45,304 nucleotides of DNA from Bacteroidales bacterium (GTDB lineage: Bacteria > Bacteroidota > Bacteroidia > Bacteroidales > NBLH01). How positions within the stretch are numbered: the first letter of the stretch is position 1; each line of letters opens with the position of its first letter. Of the stretch, positions 31,705 through 41,536 are shown piece by piece. The notes beneath the pieces were generated by a model. The model saw only the letters and a list, made by a program, of their open reading frames with translations. It did not search any database and was not told the DNA's origin. A program made the translations under genes and the position numbers. The stretch covers positions 1 to 45,304 of the forward strand of contig JAFGWC010000070.1 of assembly GCA_016937695.1 (NCBI GenBank). Direction: 5' to 3'.

Positions 31705-34335
31705 ATGGAAATTGCTAGTCAGTATAATCCGCAAGAGACTGAAAATAAATGGTATAGCTATTGGTTGGAAAATAAATTATTTAAATCTGTTCCCGATAAC
31801 AGAGAGCCTTATACAATTGTAATCCCACCGCCAAATGTAACGGGTGTTTTACATATGGGACACATGCTTAATAATACAATTCAGGACATTTTAGTTAGAA
31901 GAGCCAGAATGCAAGGGAAAAATGCTTGTTGGGTTCCGGGAACAGACCATGCGTCTATTGCTACAGAAGCTAAAGTTGTGACTAAATTAAAATCCGAAGG
32001 AATTGATAAAAATAATTTAAGCCGCGATGAATTTATGAAACATGCTTGGGAATGGAAAGAAAAGCATGGCGGAATTATTCTTGAACAGCTTAAAAAACTT
32101 GGTGCTTCTTGTGATTGGGACAGAACAAGATTTACAATGGATGAAGAATTGTATTCATCAGTAATAAAGGTTTTTGTTGATTTGTACAATAAAGGTAAAA
32201 TTTATCGTGGAATTAGAATGGTGAATTGGGATCCAAGTGCTAAAACTGCGGTTTCTGACGAAGAAGTTATTTATAAAGAAGAACAATCTAAGCTTTATTA
32301 TCTGAAATATAAATTAGAAAATGAAGATGATTATATAACAATTGCTACAACGCGCCCCGAAACTATTTTGGGCGACACAGCAGTTTGCGTACATCCTGAA
32401 GATGAGCGCTTTACGAAGCTTCATGGTAAAAAAGTTATTGTACCTCTTGTAAATAGAGCTGTTCCTATTATTCAAGATGAATATGTTGACAGAGAATTTG
32501 GAACAGGCGCTTTAAAAATTACGCCTGCGCACGATATTCATGATTACGAAATAGGTCAAAAATATAATTTGCAAAGTATTGATATTTTTAATGATGACGG
32601 AACTTTAAACGAATCGGCCGAACTTTATATCGGCCAAGACCGTTTTGAAGTTAGAAAATTAATTACAAAACAGCTTGAAGAAGAAGGATATCTTGCAAAA
32701 ATTGATGATTATGTAAACAAAGTAGGTTTTTCGGAAAGAACTGATGCAGCGATTGAGCCAAAACTTTCTATGCAGTGGTTTTTAAAAATGGACGAGCTTT
32801 CAAAACCAGCTCTTGAAAATGTTAATAATGATAATATTAATTTCTTTCCAAAGAAATTTAAAAACGTTTATAAACATTGGATGGAAAATATTAAAGACTG
32901 GAATATTTCGCGCCAATTGTGGTGGGGACAAAGAATTCCGGCTTTTTATCTGCCAAATAGTAACGAATTTGTTGTTGCAGAAAATATTGAAAAAGCTCTT
33001 GAATTAGCAAAAGAAAAAACAGGAAATAAAAACCTGCAATTATCTGATTTAAAGCAAGATGAAGATGTTTTAGACACATGGTTTTCATCGTGGCTTTGGC
33101 CAATTTCTGTTTTTAACGGAATTAATGAGCCTGATAATGAAGAAATAAAATACTATTATCCTACAAATGACATAGTTACAGGCCACGATATTATATTTTT
33201 CTGGATTGCAAGAATGATTATTTCGGGTTATGAATACAGAAAAGAATCGCCTTTTAAAAATGTTTATTTTACCGGAATGGTTAGAGATAAACAAGGCCGT
33301 AAAATGTCGAAACAACTTGGAAATTCACCAGATCCATTAAAACTTATTGAAAAATATGGTGCAGATGGTGTTAGAATTGGAATGTTACTTTGTTCACCGG
33401 CGGGTGGAGATTTACTTTATGATGATAAATTGCCCGAACAAGGAAGAAATTTTTCGAATAAAATTTGGAATGCATTCAGACTGGTTAATCAATGGCCTGT
33501 TGATGAAAAAATTCCTCAACCCGAAGCATCTGTAAGAGCAATTAAGTGGTTTGAAAACAAATTCTCTAAAATGCTTGAAGTTCTTGATAATCAGTTTGTT
33601 GAATTTAGAATTTCAGAAGCAGTAATGACTGTTTACAAATTTTTCTGGGACGAATTTTCTGCATGGTATCTCGAAATGATAAAACCTGCTTATCAGCAAC
33701 CAATTGATGCTTTAACTTATAATAAAACATTAGAGTTTTTTGATAAAATACTTCGAGTACTTCATCCTTTTATGCCTTTTATTACTGAGGAAATCTGGCA
33801 ATTAATAAGTGAAAGAAAAAATGGCGAAAGCATTGTAACTGAGCAAATTCCTTCAATTTCAAATTACGATGAAGATTTGTTAAATAATTGCGAAATGGTT
33901 AAAGAAATTATTTCTTCAATCAGAAATATTAAAAAAGAAAAAAATATCCCGCAAAGGGAAAATGTTAGTTTAAAAGTTAATCCGAATAGCGAAAATTATA
34001 ATAATTATGCTGATTCAATTGTTATGAAACTAGCAGGCGTTGAAAGCATAGAAGTTGTTGATAATAAAGTTGATGGCGCGGCAAGTTTTATTATAAAAGG
34101 TAACGAATATTATGTACCTCTTGGAAATCTTATAAATAAAGAAGAAGAGATTAAAAAGCTTCAAAAAGAGCTTGATTATACAAATGGATTTTTACAATCA
34201 GTAATGAAAAAGCTTAGTAATGAGAGGTTTGTAAACAATGCCCCTGAAAGTGTTGTGGCTATTGAAAAAAGTAAACAAGCAGAAGCTGAATCTAAAATAG
34301 TTTCTTTAGAAGAACAAATAAAAAATTTAAAGTAG
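31705..34335 (+). CDS. valS: Valyl-tRNA synthetase
   Basis: Charges tRNA-Val; class I synthetase, cytoplasmic, 876 residues. The HIGH-type signature is HMGH at 50-53 ([14 protein letters not shown]), KMSKQ at 533-537 in [10 protein letters not shown], and the editing-domain segments [17 protein letters not shown] and [19 protein letters not shown] are intact. The anticodon-binding domain and a C-terminal coiled coil ([20 protein letters not shown] onward) complete the bacterial layout. Length is normal. The following gene begins after 171 bases of repeat-containing spacer. Confidence 0.98.
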   Translation: MEIASQYNPQETENKWYSYWLENKLFKSVPDNREPYTIVIPPPNVTGVLHMGHMLNNTIQDILVRRARMQGKNACWVPGTDHASIATEAKVVTKLKSEGIDKNNLSRDEFMKHAWEWKEKHGGIILEQLKKLGASCDWDRTRFTMDEELYSSVIKVFVDLYNKGKIYRGIRMVNWDPSAKTAVSDEEVIYKEEQSKLYYLKYKLENEDDYITIATTRPETILGDTAVCVHPEDERFTKLHGKKVIVPLVNRAVPIIQDEYVDREFGTGALKITPAHDIHDYEIGQKYNLQSIDIFNDDGTLNESAELYIGQDRFEVRKLITKQLEEEGYLAKIDDYVNKVGFSERTDAAIEPKLSMQWFLKMDELSKPALENVNNDNINFFPKKFKNVYKHWMENIKDWNISRQLWWGQRIPAFYLPNSNEFVVAENIEKALELAKEKTGNKNLQLSDLKQDEDVLDTWFSSWLWPISVFNGINEPDNEEIKYYYPTNDIVTGHDIIFFWIARMIISGYEYRKESPFKNVYFTGMVRDKQGRKMSKQLGNSPDPLKLIEKYGADGVRIGMLLCSPAGGDLLYDDKLPEQGRNFSNKIWNAFRLVNQWPVDEKIPQPEASVRAIKWFENKFSKMLEVLDNQFVEFRISEAVMTVYKFFWDEFSAWYLEMIKPAYQQPIDALTYNKTLEFFDKILRVLHPFMPFITEEIWQLISERKNGESIVTEQIPSISNYDEDLLNNCEMVKEIISSIRNIKKEKNIPQRENVSLKVNPNSENYNNYADSIVMKLAGVESIEVVDNKVDGAASFIIKGNEYYVPLGNLINKEEEIKKLQKELDYTNGFLQSVMKKLSNERFVNNAPESVVAIEKSKQAEAESKIVSLEEQIKNLK

Positions 34336-34367
34336 ATTTTTAATTACAAATATAAAATTAAGAATTG

Positions 34368-34500
34368 ACCTGACAGCGTTTTTAAAACCTGACAGTTTAT
34401 AACATTGATTTGAAGTAAAATTAATTGATAAATGTTTTATTGCTAAATTGTTATAATACAATAATTTAGCAATTTAATAATCTAGCAATTTAACAATTTA
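34368..34500 (+). repeat. Cluster of short AT-rich repeats after valS
   Basis: ACCTGACAG occurs twice (34368-34376, 34387-34395), a 19-base period. Further on, TTGCTAAATT (34440-34449) and AATTTAGCAA (34463-34472) are inverted copies, and TAGCAATTTAA is directly repeated (34467-34477, 34483-34493). The 11-mer TTTAGCAATTT also occurs in the pspA palindrome (29955-29965). This may be a remnant of dispersed intergenic repeats; it is not coding. Confidence 0.5.
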
Positions 34501-34506
34501 AATAAT

Positions 34507-35391
34507 ATGAGATCAGATGTTCGTTCAGGATTAATGAAAAAATATTTTCTTGTTTATAATGCTCAATATCCATCATTTTCGAATATTATTCGCATAAGTC
34601 TTGGAATGATGCTATTTGGCTCATTTATAATTTATTATTTCGAAAATACAATAATTGCAGGCACAATTTTAATTTTATTAGGTTTAACTCTTTTTATTTT
34701 ATGGATTACGCCATATTTTAGAGATTTAAAACTATACAAAGAAAGGCCTGCTGATAAGCAAATTAACAACTGGTTTATTGAAGATTTGAACGAAGTTATT
34801 AAACAAACAGCAATTCAAAAGCTTCGTTTAAATATGAAAACCTTAAAACCAGAAAATTTCTTAATTGTGCCATATCCAATTTATTGGCAAATTCCAGGAG
34901 TTGATAATAGTTTGATTATGAGGCGAATGAATGATTCTGGTGAGTTTGCATATACTATTTGGAATGTTCAGGTTTTGGCTTTAACAGAAAATTACATTAG
35001 CTTTTATACTTGCACATACGATTGGTTGAATAATAGGATTATAAACGAAAAATCAAACGAATTTTTTTATGAAGATATTTCTTCTGTTAAAAACGATATT
35101 AAACCAATTGAACGTTATCTTGTTGATAAAGAATATGTTGACGAAGAAGGAAATAAGCTTAATGCAGATAAATTAACAGCCACAATTTTTAAAGTTACAA
35201 ATATGTCGAGCGAATCGCTAAAAGTTATTACAAATATTGTTGAAACTAAGCATTCGCAAGATTTTGTTGTCAGTCTTGAAAAAGCAGTTCAGGCTTTACG
35301 TGTTATTTTAAGAAAACGCAGACATAATGAAGAGCAAGAACCAATTATAATTGAAAAAGAAGAAACCCAGAGCGATGAAAATGAACAATAA
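34507..35391 (+). CDS. Two-helix membrane-anchored cytoplasmic protein of unknown function
   Basis: 294 residues. Two closely spaced hydrophobic helices (about 27-43 and 48-68) follow a short basic N-terminus, and the rest (about 75-294) is soluble and probably cytoplasmic. The soluble part has conserved-looking PYPIYWQIPGVDNSLIMRR, YDWLNNRIINEKSNEFFYED and a C-terminal helix KAVQALRVILRKRRH, then a disordered acidic tail. I do not recognise the family. It lies 146 bases upstream of rpe on the same strand and may share a transcript with valS or rpe, though repeat-containing spacers intervene. Confidence 0.8.
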   Translation: MRSDVRSGLMKKYFLVYNAQYPSFSNIIRISLGMMLFGSFIIYYFENTIIAGTILILLGLTLFILWITPYFRDLKLYKERPADKQINNWFIEDLNEVIKQTAIQKLRLNMKTLKPENFLIVPYPIYWQIPGVDNSLIMRRMNDSGEFAYTIWNVQVLALTENYISFYTCTYDWLNNRIINEKSNEFFYEDISSVKNDIKPIERYLVDKEYVDEEGNKLNADKLTATIFKVTNMSSESLKVITNIVETKHSQDFVVSLEKAVQALRVILRKRRHNEEQEPIIIEKEETQSDENEQ

Positions 35392-35436
35392 AATTAAAAA
35401 CTAAAAATTGTTAAATCTCTAAACAATTAAATTATT

Positions 35437-35444
35437 TATTTTTG
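35437..35444 (+). promoter_or_regulatory. Possible rpe -7 box
   Basis: TATTTTTG fits TAnnTTTG and lies 93 bases before the rpe ATG. The nearest TTG upstream is 26 bases away, a little too far. A leader from here would contain the second copy of the 19-base repeat. Confidence 0.35.
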
Positions 35445-35512
35445 TATACTGTTAGGGTTGATTTTTTTTCATTAAAACTTTATAAATTAAACCTTTAGCA
35501 TATAACTTTTAA

Positions 35513-35531
35513 CTTTTGTCTTTTATCTTTA
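35513..35531 (+). repeat. 19-base dispersed repeat, copy 2
   Basis: Identical to 4463-4481 (CTTTTGTCTTTTATCTTTA); it ends 6 bases before the rpe start codon. Confidence 0.6.
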
Positions 35532-35537
35532 TTTATT

Positions 35538-36194
35538 ATGGCACATTTAATTTCACCATCATTTTTATCGGCCGATTTTGGCAATCTTGAAAAAGAAATA
35601 AATATTTTGAACAATAATCAAGCAGATTGGTTTCATCTTGATATTATGGATGGTGTTTTTGTTCCAAACATTACTTTTGGAATGCCTGTTATTTCGTACA
35701 TAAAAAAACATGCAAAAAAACCACTGGATGTTCATTTAATGATTATTCAGCCCGAAAAATATATTAAAGATTTTAAAAAAGCCGGAGCAGATATATTAAC
35801 CGTTCATTATGAGGCATGTACACATTTGCACAGAACAATTCAGGAAATTAAATTAGCAGATATGCAGGCAGGAGTTTCTCTAAATCCTCACACACCTGTA
35901 AATGTATTGGAAGATATTATACAAGAGCTTGATTTAGTGCTAATTATGTCAGTAAATCCAGGTTTTGGCGGACAAACATTTATTGAAAATTCGTACAAAA
36001 AAATAAAGCAGTTAAAAAAACTGATTATTGAAACAAAATCAAATGCTTTAATTGAAGTTGATGGCGGAGTTGATAATACAAATGCTGCAAAATTGGTTGA
36101 TGCAGGAGTTAATGTTCTGGTTGCCGGAAGCTATATTTTTAAATCAGAAAATCCTTCAGATAGAATTATTAAACTTAAAAGTTTAGAGTTTTAA
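35538..36194 (+). CDS. rpe: Ribulose-phosphate 3-epimerase
   Basis: Interconverts ribulose-5-phosphate and xylulose-5-phosphate in the pentose phosphate pathway; TIM-barrel enzyme, 218 residues, normal length. The metal/catalytic set is visible: His33 and Asp35 in WFHLDIMDG, His66 in DVHLMI and Asp175 in EVDGGV. MSVNPGFGGQTFI is the signature loop and VLVAGSYIF the phosphate-binding end. It is convergent with the transporter gene at 36214, with 19 bases between the stops. Confidence 0.98.
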   Translation: MAHLISPSFLSADFGNLEKEINILNNNQADWFHLDIMDGVFVPNITFGMPVISYIKKHAKKPLDVHLMIIQPEKYIKDFKKAGADILTVHYEACTHLHRTIQEIKLADMQAGVSLNPHTPVNVLEDIIQELDLVLIMSVNPGFGGQTFIENSYKKIKQLKKLIIETKSNALIEVDGGVDNTNAAKLVDAGVNVLVAGSYIFKSENPSDRIIKLKSLEF

Positions 36195-36213
36195 GCTTAA
36201 TTTTAAAAATACA

Positions 36214-37185
36214 CTAGTCAGAAATTTTAGTAATGGGAACTTTTGCTTCTGCAAGCACAGGAATTTTAATTCTGGATAATATTAATGCCAAGCCTATTCC
36301 TGATAACATCTGCCAAATACCCCACCAAGCAGCCATAAAAGCCATTCCACCGTTTCCATTAAAAAGTTTTGGGTTAAAAATCAACACTAATGCAAGTCCT
36401 GAATTTTGAATTCCGGTTTCAATACTTATTGTTCTTCTGTCGATTCTGGAAATTTTTCCAATTGTAGAAATAATATAACCTGTTAATAAAGTTTGAGAAT
36501 TAAATAACAATGTAACAATGGCAATTGGTAAAACATATGTTGGAATAAACTCCAAATTTGCGAATATTGCTCCAAATATAAAAATCATGTAAACAACAAT
36601 TGAACTAATTTTAACAGTTTTTAAAATCCGCTTGGTAATTTTAGGAAATTTATTTGAAAACCACATTCCTAAAATTAAAGGTAAGCCTAAAAGTAAAAAA
36701 ACGGTTTGAAACATCTGTAAAAAATCAATTTCGATTGGAATATTTAAATGATTAACATTCTGATAATAACGAACATACATGCTTCCCCAAAATGCAAAAT
36801 TTGCAGGCGTAATTAAAGTTGCACTTAATGTAGAAAATGCTGTTAAACTTACCGATAAAGCAACATTTCCACGAGCTAAAGCAGATACAAAATTAGAAAC
36901 ATTTCCACCAGGACAAGCTGCAATTAAAATCATTCCCATTGCGATGGATGAAGGTGGATTAATAATTAAAATTATCATAAATGTTAATCCTGGCAATATT
37001 AAAACCTGAGAAATTACTCCAAGTATTGCTGATTTTGGATTATAAAATATCTTTAAAAAATTTTCTGTTTTGATTTCCAAGGCTACACCAAACATAATAA
37101 ATGCAAGTGTAATATTCATAAATAATAAACCTTCCGGACTAAAATTTAATCTTACTTCATCGATATTAGCGAGTGCGTCGAACAT
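36214..37185 (-). CDS. Bile acid:sodium symporter-family (BASS) transporter
   Basis: 323 residues from the ATG at 37183-37185 (MFDALANIDE); a TTG start nine residues earlier is less likely. About ten hydrophobic helices are visible, with the family's motifs: NITLAFIMFGVALEIKTENF in helix 2, AACPGGNVSNFVSALARGNVALSVSLTA for the crossing helix with its conserved Gly-Gly-Asn, and TGIQNSGLALVL for the second. Members co-transport Na+ with bile acids, pantoate or other organic anions; the substrate here is unknown. It is a single gene, inner membrane, convergent with rpe. Confidence 0.92.
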   Translation of the reverse strand: MFDALANIDEVRLNFSPEGLLFMNITLAFIMFGVALEIKTENFLKIFYNPKSAILGVISQVLILPGLTFMIILIINPPSSIAMGMILIAACPGGNVSNFVSALARGNVALSVSLTAFSTLSATLITPANFAFWGSMYVRYYQNVNHLNIPIEIDFLQMFQTVFLLLGLPLILGMWFSNKFPKITKRILKTVKISSIVVYMIFIFGAIFANLEFIPTYVLPIAIVTLLFNSQTLLTGYIISTIGKISRIDRRTISIETGIQNSGLALVLIFNPKLFNGNGGMAFMAAWWGIWQMLSGIGLALILSRIKIPVLAEAKVPITKISD

Positions 37186-37362
37186 GGTTTTTAATTGATA
37201 TTTTGAGTACAATATATGAATATTTATTAAAATTTGAATCCATATAATAAAAGCAATAAATAATTTAATTAAATCTTAATTTGATATTAAGATTTAACTT
37301 GTTGCTTCGCATGCAAATCACTGATTATCAAGACATTAATTAAATAAACATTTAGTATCAAT
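37186..37362. other. Spacer with a 12-base-pair inverted repeat
   Basis: TTAAATCTTAAT (37269-37280) and ATTAAGATTTAA (37286-37297) are perfect inverted arms with a 5-base loop. There is no T-tract of terminator strength after it on either strand. It lies between the transporter start and the decayed kinase. Confidence 0.5.
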
Positions 37363-37503
37363 TTATATTTTATTTTGTGGCAAAGTAAATTGAAATGTGC
37401 TGCCTTCGCCTAAAGTGCTTTTTACTTCTATAAATCCTTTGTTTTTTTCAACAAATTCTTTACAAAGAATCAGGCCTAAACCAGTAACTTTTGCCCAAAA
37501 ACT
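37363..37503 (-). pseudogene. Remnant of a histidine-kinase C-terminus
   Basis: Reading leftward, this 47-codon frame encodes a clean HATPase_c end: TGLGLILCKEFVEKNKGFIE, then VKSTLGEGSTFQFTLPQNKI and a TAA stop. These are the G2 box and last strands of a sensor kinase such as the TPR kinase at 22142 (which has GSGLGLILCEDL). Upstream the frame turns into unrelated residues and meets a stop eight codons later. No start, His box or N/G1 boxes are present, so it is a truncated relic and not a working gene. Confidence 0.85.
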
Positions 37504-37712
37504 TCTAATTTTGATAAAATAATTTTAAAGTATGTTGCTTGTATAAAATTAATATATCTAAAATTAAAAAACATTTTTTTAAAATTTTGCTTGTAAAATC
37601 AGAGCAGTCTAATTAATTATATTCGTAAATTTGAAATAAGTACTTTGTAAATATAAGATATTGTGTGTATTCTGATGTGTCAAAGAAATTTATAATCACA
37701 AATCTATTAATT
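37504..37712. promoter_or_regulatory. Leader of the DUF4421-like gene with TAAATTTG box
   Basis: AT-rich spacer beyond the kinase relic. TAAATTTG (37626-37633) fits TAnnTTTG and lies 79 bases before the ATG at 37713; TTG upstream is too far (32 bases). Nothing else was recognised. Confidence 0.4.
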
Positions 37713-38609
37713 ATGAAAAAAACTTTTTTTTGTTTTATTGTTTTCGCAATTCTTTGTAAATCAGACATATACGCATCTGATACTTTATCATTTAATGCAA
37801 CCGCTCAATTAGAATTTCCTATTTTAGGACTTAGTTTATATAATAATAGTTCCGAATTAAAGTATTCGCCAAACAATTCACTTGTATTTAAATTGGGCCT
37901 TCAATACAAAAATTTAGGATTAACTTTTGGATTTGGATCTGGCAGAATGGACACTTTATATAATGTTACTACGAAATATTTTGATTTTCAAGGATTTTAT
38001 TACTTCAAAAAAATAGGTACTGATATATATTTTCAAAATTTCAAGGGTTATTATATTGATGAAATACTTATATCTGATGAAGCACTTTTACCTGACATGC
38101 AAACACAGACATGGACAGTAAACCAATATTTTAAATTAGGTGGAAGTAATAATATTTCTGACTTAATATCTGCAATTTCAAATAATAAAAAATTTTCATT
38201 TATATTCTTCGCTATGGGAAGTGTCTCTCATAGAAAAATTAAATCATCTCAAAACCTTATTCCTCTGAGTGAGGAATTAAAATTGCCAAGTTTTAACGAA
38301 TTAAAAAATTTCGACACATACTGTTTAAGTGCTTCTGCAGGAATGTTATTAAAATTTCACACATCAAAGTATTACATGAATCAAAGCTTAAGTGTTGGCT
38401 TGGGATATCCTATCAGTAAATCAGACATTGAAATAAATAATATTTATTCAATAAAGATTAACCTTAAATTAATTGCTGGTTATCAAGGAAATAGATTCTG
38501 TACCGGAATGTTTGTTGTTAATGATTCAGACGCAATTAATTATGAAGAAGATTACACAATTCAATTTCACTCAATTTTAATAAATTTCTTTTTAAAATAT
38601 AAGTTTTAA
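37713..38609 (+). CDS. Secreted or outer-membrane DUF4421-like protein
   Basis: 298 residues from MKKTFFCFIVFAILCKSDIY (a longer frame starts 16 residues earlier but the signal peptide fits here). The mature region is beta-strand rich: VFKLGLQYKNLGLTFGFGSG, FDFQGFYYFKKIGTDIYFQN, FIFFAMGSVSHRKIK, LSVGLGYPISKS, and a closing FHSILINFFLKYKF. The pattern of ~60-residue segments with short turns and the FKLG.QYK.LG...GFGSG section resembles DUF4421 proteins, a Bacteroidota barrel family of unknown function. It sits next to the kinase relic and convergent with the TonB receptor gene. Confidence 0.8.
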   Translation: MKKTFFCFIVFAILCKSDIYASDTLSFNATAQLEFPILGLSLYNNSSELKYSPNNSLVFKLGLQYKNLGLTFGFGSGRMDTLYNVTTKYFDFQGFYYFKKIGTDIYFQNFKGYYIDEILISDEALLPDMQTQTWTVNQYFKLGGSNNISDLISAISNNKKFSFIFFAMGSVSHRKIKSSQNLIPLSEELKLPSFNELKNFDTYCLSASAGMLLKFHTSKYYMNQSLSVGLGYPISKSDIEINNIYSIKINLKLIAGYQGNRFCTGMFVVNDSDAINYEEDYTIQFHSILINFFLKYKF

Positions 38610-38654
38610 AAAACTTTCAAGCCTTATGGAGCAAAGTAATTCAAATCCAATTAA

Positions 38655-38694
38655 TATAAAAAGCTCTTTCATAACCAAAGTTCCGAAAGAGCTT
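38655..38694 (-). terminator. Terminator of the TonB receptor gene
   Basis: On the minus strand AAGCTCTTTC (38694-38685) pairs with GAAAGAGCTT (38670-38661) with a 14-base loop, and the T-rich TTTTTATATT follows. It lies 19 bases beyond the receptor's stop; on the + strand no T-run follows. Confidence 0.8.
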
Positions 38695-38712
38695 AAAAGA
38701 ACAAATATACAA

Positions 38713-41004
38713 TTACAAAATTTTAAATCTTATTCCTAAATAAAAGCTCCGCCCAAATATTGGTCCCCAAATAAGCGAACTGTCGAAATAAGGACTAAAT
38801 GCCTGATTACTGGCAATTATCGGATTTTTCTGAGTGAAATCCAATAAATTTTCAACACCTAAATAAATATCGAATCTATTTTTCCACGATTTACTTATTT
38901 GAGCATTCATTGTATTAAACCTTGGCGATTTTTCATCAAGTCTATATTCAACAGGATTTGAGCTAGTATTTGGGATACGCTTACTACCTTGTAAATTAAA
39001 AGTATAATCAAATTTCCATTTGTTTTTAGTTTCATATGCAATATTAAAGAATGTACGATGTTCTGAAACTAAAGGTTTTTCAAGCAATTTACCATTATAA
39101 TCAACTTTTACATCATACCATCTGTAAGCAAGTCTTAAATCAAACCTTTCAAATAATTCGTAATCTAATTGCGTTTGAAAGCTATTAGAATAAGATTTTC
39201 CTTTTAAATTATAAAAAATTGCCTGTTGCGGATTTTGATCTAAATCAAGCACAACTTGATTAACAAAATCTGTTCTGTAGAAATCAAAAGTAATTATAGC
39301 TTCTCTTCTGTTTATTTTAAAATATTTAGTATAATTAATTCCGTAATTCCAAGCAGTTTCAACATCTAAACCATATGGTTTTTTATCATCTTCAACTAAA
39401 ATTACAAATTCTCGCGAACTAGCCATTAATGCATTATTTTCAGAAAAAATATTTGTAGTTCGTTGAGCTCTACCAAAAGAAAATCTTAAAATATCTTTTT
39501 CAGATAAAGCATATCGGATATGTAATCTTGGAGTAACAAAAACACCAAAAATATTATGATAATCTGCTCTTAATCCGGCAACTAAATTGAACTTTTCGGT
39601 ATAATTAAACGTATATTCAAAAAATACTCCGGGCACATTTTCTATTCTATTATAGTTTACCAAATTAAATTCTTCTTTAAAATCATCAAACTGAAAACTT
39701 AAACCTGTTTTAAATTTATTATTAGTATTTCCTAAAATACTTTGATAAATAAAATTTGCGTAAAATGAGTTTTGTGATGCATCATAATTATTTAATCCGA
39801 AAAAAGAATTTTGATTATGCAGCGAGCCGGATAATTGCAAAGCTATGCTTTGATAAGGCTTTTCGGAGCTTACTTTACCAATTTTAGTCCACGCCTCTAT
39901 CCTTCTCATTATCAAATGCATACCCCAAATATCTGTAATGTTTTCGTTTGTATTTAAATTAAAATCTTTTTGCCCGCCAATATTGTCGATATAAGTTGCT
40001 TTAGCTCCTGCTTCTGCATGAATTCCGTAATCGTTAAGCAACTCCCATCTATTTAAAATAACAAATTGATTTGTTAATGGATTATCTAAAAAACCATCGT
40101 TGTTTCTATCGTATTTAACTGAATTTTTACTTGCGTGAATTAACAAAGCTGATTTTAAATGCTCAGAAACATCAAACTTTATGTGTGCATTTGTCTCAAT
40201 TCTGCCATTTTCGTTTACATAAGCGTTTATATAAAGCTTTTCCATTTTATCCGGTTTTCTTAATTCAACATTAATTTGTCCGGCCAAACTCTCGTAACCA
40301 TTTAATACAGAGCCTGTTCCTTTAATAAGTTGAATTTGTTCAACCCAAGTTCCCGGAATATATGTTAAACCAGAAATAGATGAAAAACCTCTAATGTCAG
40401 GCATATTTTCGCGAGTTATTTGAGTGTATTTTCCGGCAAGTCCCAACATCATTATTTGTTTGGTTCCGGTAACAGCATCTGTAAACGAAACATCAACAGC
40501 AGGGCTTGTTTCAAAACTTTCACTTAAATTACAACAAGCTGCTTTGTGAAGTTCTTTTTCGCCAATATTAGTTACAGATATTGGATTTATAAAATCGGTT
40601 TCTGAACTTTTTTTTCTGTAAACTATATTTACATCATTCAATTCAATAGATGAATTTAGTTTTACGCTAATCTCGCTTTTTCCTTCAACATTTAAAGTGT
40701 CGTTTACATATCCTATAAAGCTTATAACAAGCAACTTATAGTTATTTAAATTTGAAATTCTAAAATTTCCTTTTTCATCAGTAATTTCTCCTATTTGAGT
40801 ATCTGCCCAATAAACATTAGCTCCAACAAGCGGAACATAATGCTCATGTTCGTCAGCACCTTTAACATTTCCTTTAATAAATTCATAATTCTGCTGAGCA
40901 AATAAATTATTCGGTGTAAATAAAAATAAACCAAATAATATTGTGTAAAAGCCAATATTTTTATAAAAGACTTTTATTATTTTTAATGCATATTTCTTTT
41001 TCAT
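38713..41004 (-). CDS. TonB-dependent receptor with CarboxypepD_reg-like domain
   Basis: 763 residues, outer membrane. A signal peptide spans about 1-37 (ending LFAQQ). Next is a CarboxypepD_reg-like domain (about 41-120: VKGADEHEHYVPLVGANVYW, FRISNLNNYKLLVISFIGYV), then the plug (about 130-260, ending KGTGSVLNGYESLAGQINVE) and a long barrel of aromatic strands. The final strand is FYLGIRFKIL. The plug's early AACCNLSESFETSPAVDVSF motif and the neighbouring Cys-rich HYC_CC_PP-type gene resemble receptors linked to metal (copper or another transition metal) handling; the substrate is inferred. It is downstream of that gene (127 bases), perhaps co-transcribed. Confidence 0.92.
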   Translation of the reverse strand: MKKKYALKIIKVFYKNIGFYTILFGLFLFTPNNLFAQQNYEFIKGNVKGADEHEHYVPLVGANVYWADTQIGEITDEKGNFRISNLNNYKLLVISFIGYVNDTLNVEGKSEISVKLNSSIELNDVNIVYRKKSSETDFINPISVTNIGEKELHKAACCNLSESFETSPAVDVSFTDAVTGTKQIMMLGLAGKYTQITRENMPDIRGFSSISGLTYIPGTWVEQIQLIKGTGSVLNGYESLAGQINVELRKPDKMEKLYINAYVNENGRIETNAHIKFDVSEHLKSALLIHASKNSVKYDRNNDGFLDNPLTNQFVILNRWELLNDYGIHAEAGAKATYIDNIGGQKDFNLNTNENITDIWGMHLIMRRIEAWTKIGKVSSEKPYQSIALQLSGSLHNQNSFFGLNNYDASQNSFYANFIYQSILGNTNNKFKTGLSFQFDDFKEEFNLVNYNRIENVPGVFFEYTFNYTEKFNLVAGLRADYHNIFGVFVTPRLHIRYALSEKDILRFSFGRAQRTTNIFSENNALMASSREFVILVEDDKKPYGLDVETAWNYGINYTKYFKINRREAIITFDFYRTDFVNQVVLDLDQNPQQAIFYNLKGKSYSNSFQTQLDYELFERFDLRLAYRWYDVKVDYNGKLLEKPLVSEHRTFFNIAYETKNKWKFDYTFNLQGSKRIPNTSSNPVEYRLDEKSPRFNTMNAQISKSWKNRFDIYLGVENLLDFTQKNPIIASNQAFSPYFDSSLIWGPIFGRSFYLGIRFKIL

Positions 41005-41131
41005 GATTGTTAAATTTTAATTAGATACTAAAAATTTTAATTTTACCTGCACAAATGCAAATAAAACAAAGCTTATTTAATCAACTGATAATCTGTTAAT
41101 TAAATCAAACAAAATAATATTTAATTAAAAT

Positions 41132-41536
41132 TTAACCGTAATATAGAAGAGAGCAATTTTGTATAAATTTATCAATTAACTTAAAGTCTGATAAATCAAT
41201 ATTATTAGTAAAAATATCATTATTCTTATCAGATTCTAAACAAATAATTGTGAGATTTTGCTTTAAAATAGAAAAAGTATTATTAAAAGATATTAAATTA
41301 AAACTAAGAAGCTGATTTTCAGGTAAAAATTGAAACAAATAATATTCATTTTTACAGCAATCACCTGATATATTGCAACTTGCATCTATATCACTTTCAC
41401 AACAGCAAATATCATTATTTTCAAAAAAGGAAATAGAATTAACTTTTCCATTGCAATAATGTACATTAAATGTTATGCCTATTGTAATAATAAGATAAAC
41501 AAAAGAAATTGATATAGAAAAAAGCTTTTTTATCAT
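41132..41536 (-). CDS. HYC_CC_PP-type Cys-rich envelope protein
   Basis: 134 residues. MIKKLFSISISFVYLIITIG is a signal or membrane helix, followed by H26-Y-C-N-G, the HYC motif, and then a Cys cluster: Cys44-46, Cys54 and Cys60-61 (ICCCESDI, DCCKNEYY). These are the marks of the Bacteroidota HYC_CC_PP family, but the final PP motif was not found, so it is a partial match. The many cysteines and His suggest metal binding. It precedes the TonB receptor gene on the same strand; the two are often neighbours in Bacteroidota (recollection). Confidence 0.8.
   Translation of the reverse strand: MIKKLFSISISFVYLIITIGITFNVHYCNGKVNSISFFENNDICCCESDIDASCNISGDCCKNEYYLFQFLPENQLLSFNLISFNNTFSILKQNLTIICLESDKNNDIFTNNIDLSDFKLIDKFIQNCSLLYYG

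Noticed and set aside
31881-32189. 102-codon antisense frame within valS
   Set aside because: valS is complete and conserved, so this is a shadow.
36180-36215. Possible rpe terminator (CTTAAAA/TTTTAAG)
   Set aside because: The stem is seven AT pairs mostly within coding sequence; not stable enough to support.
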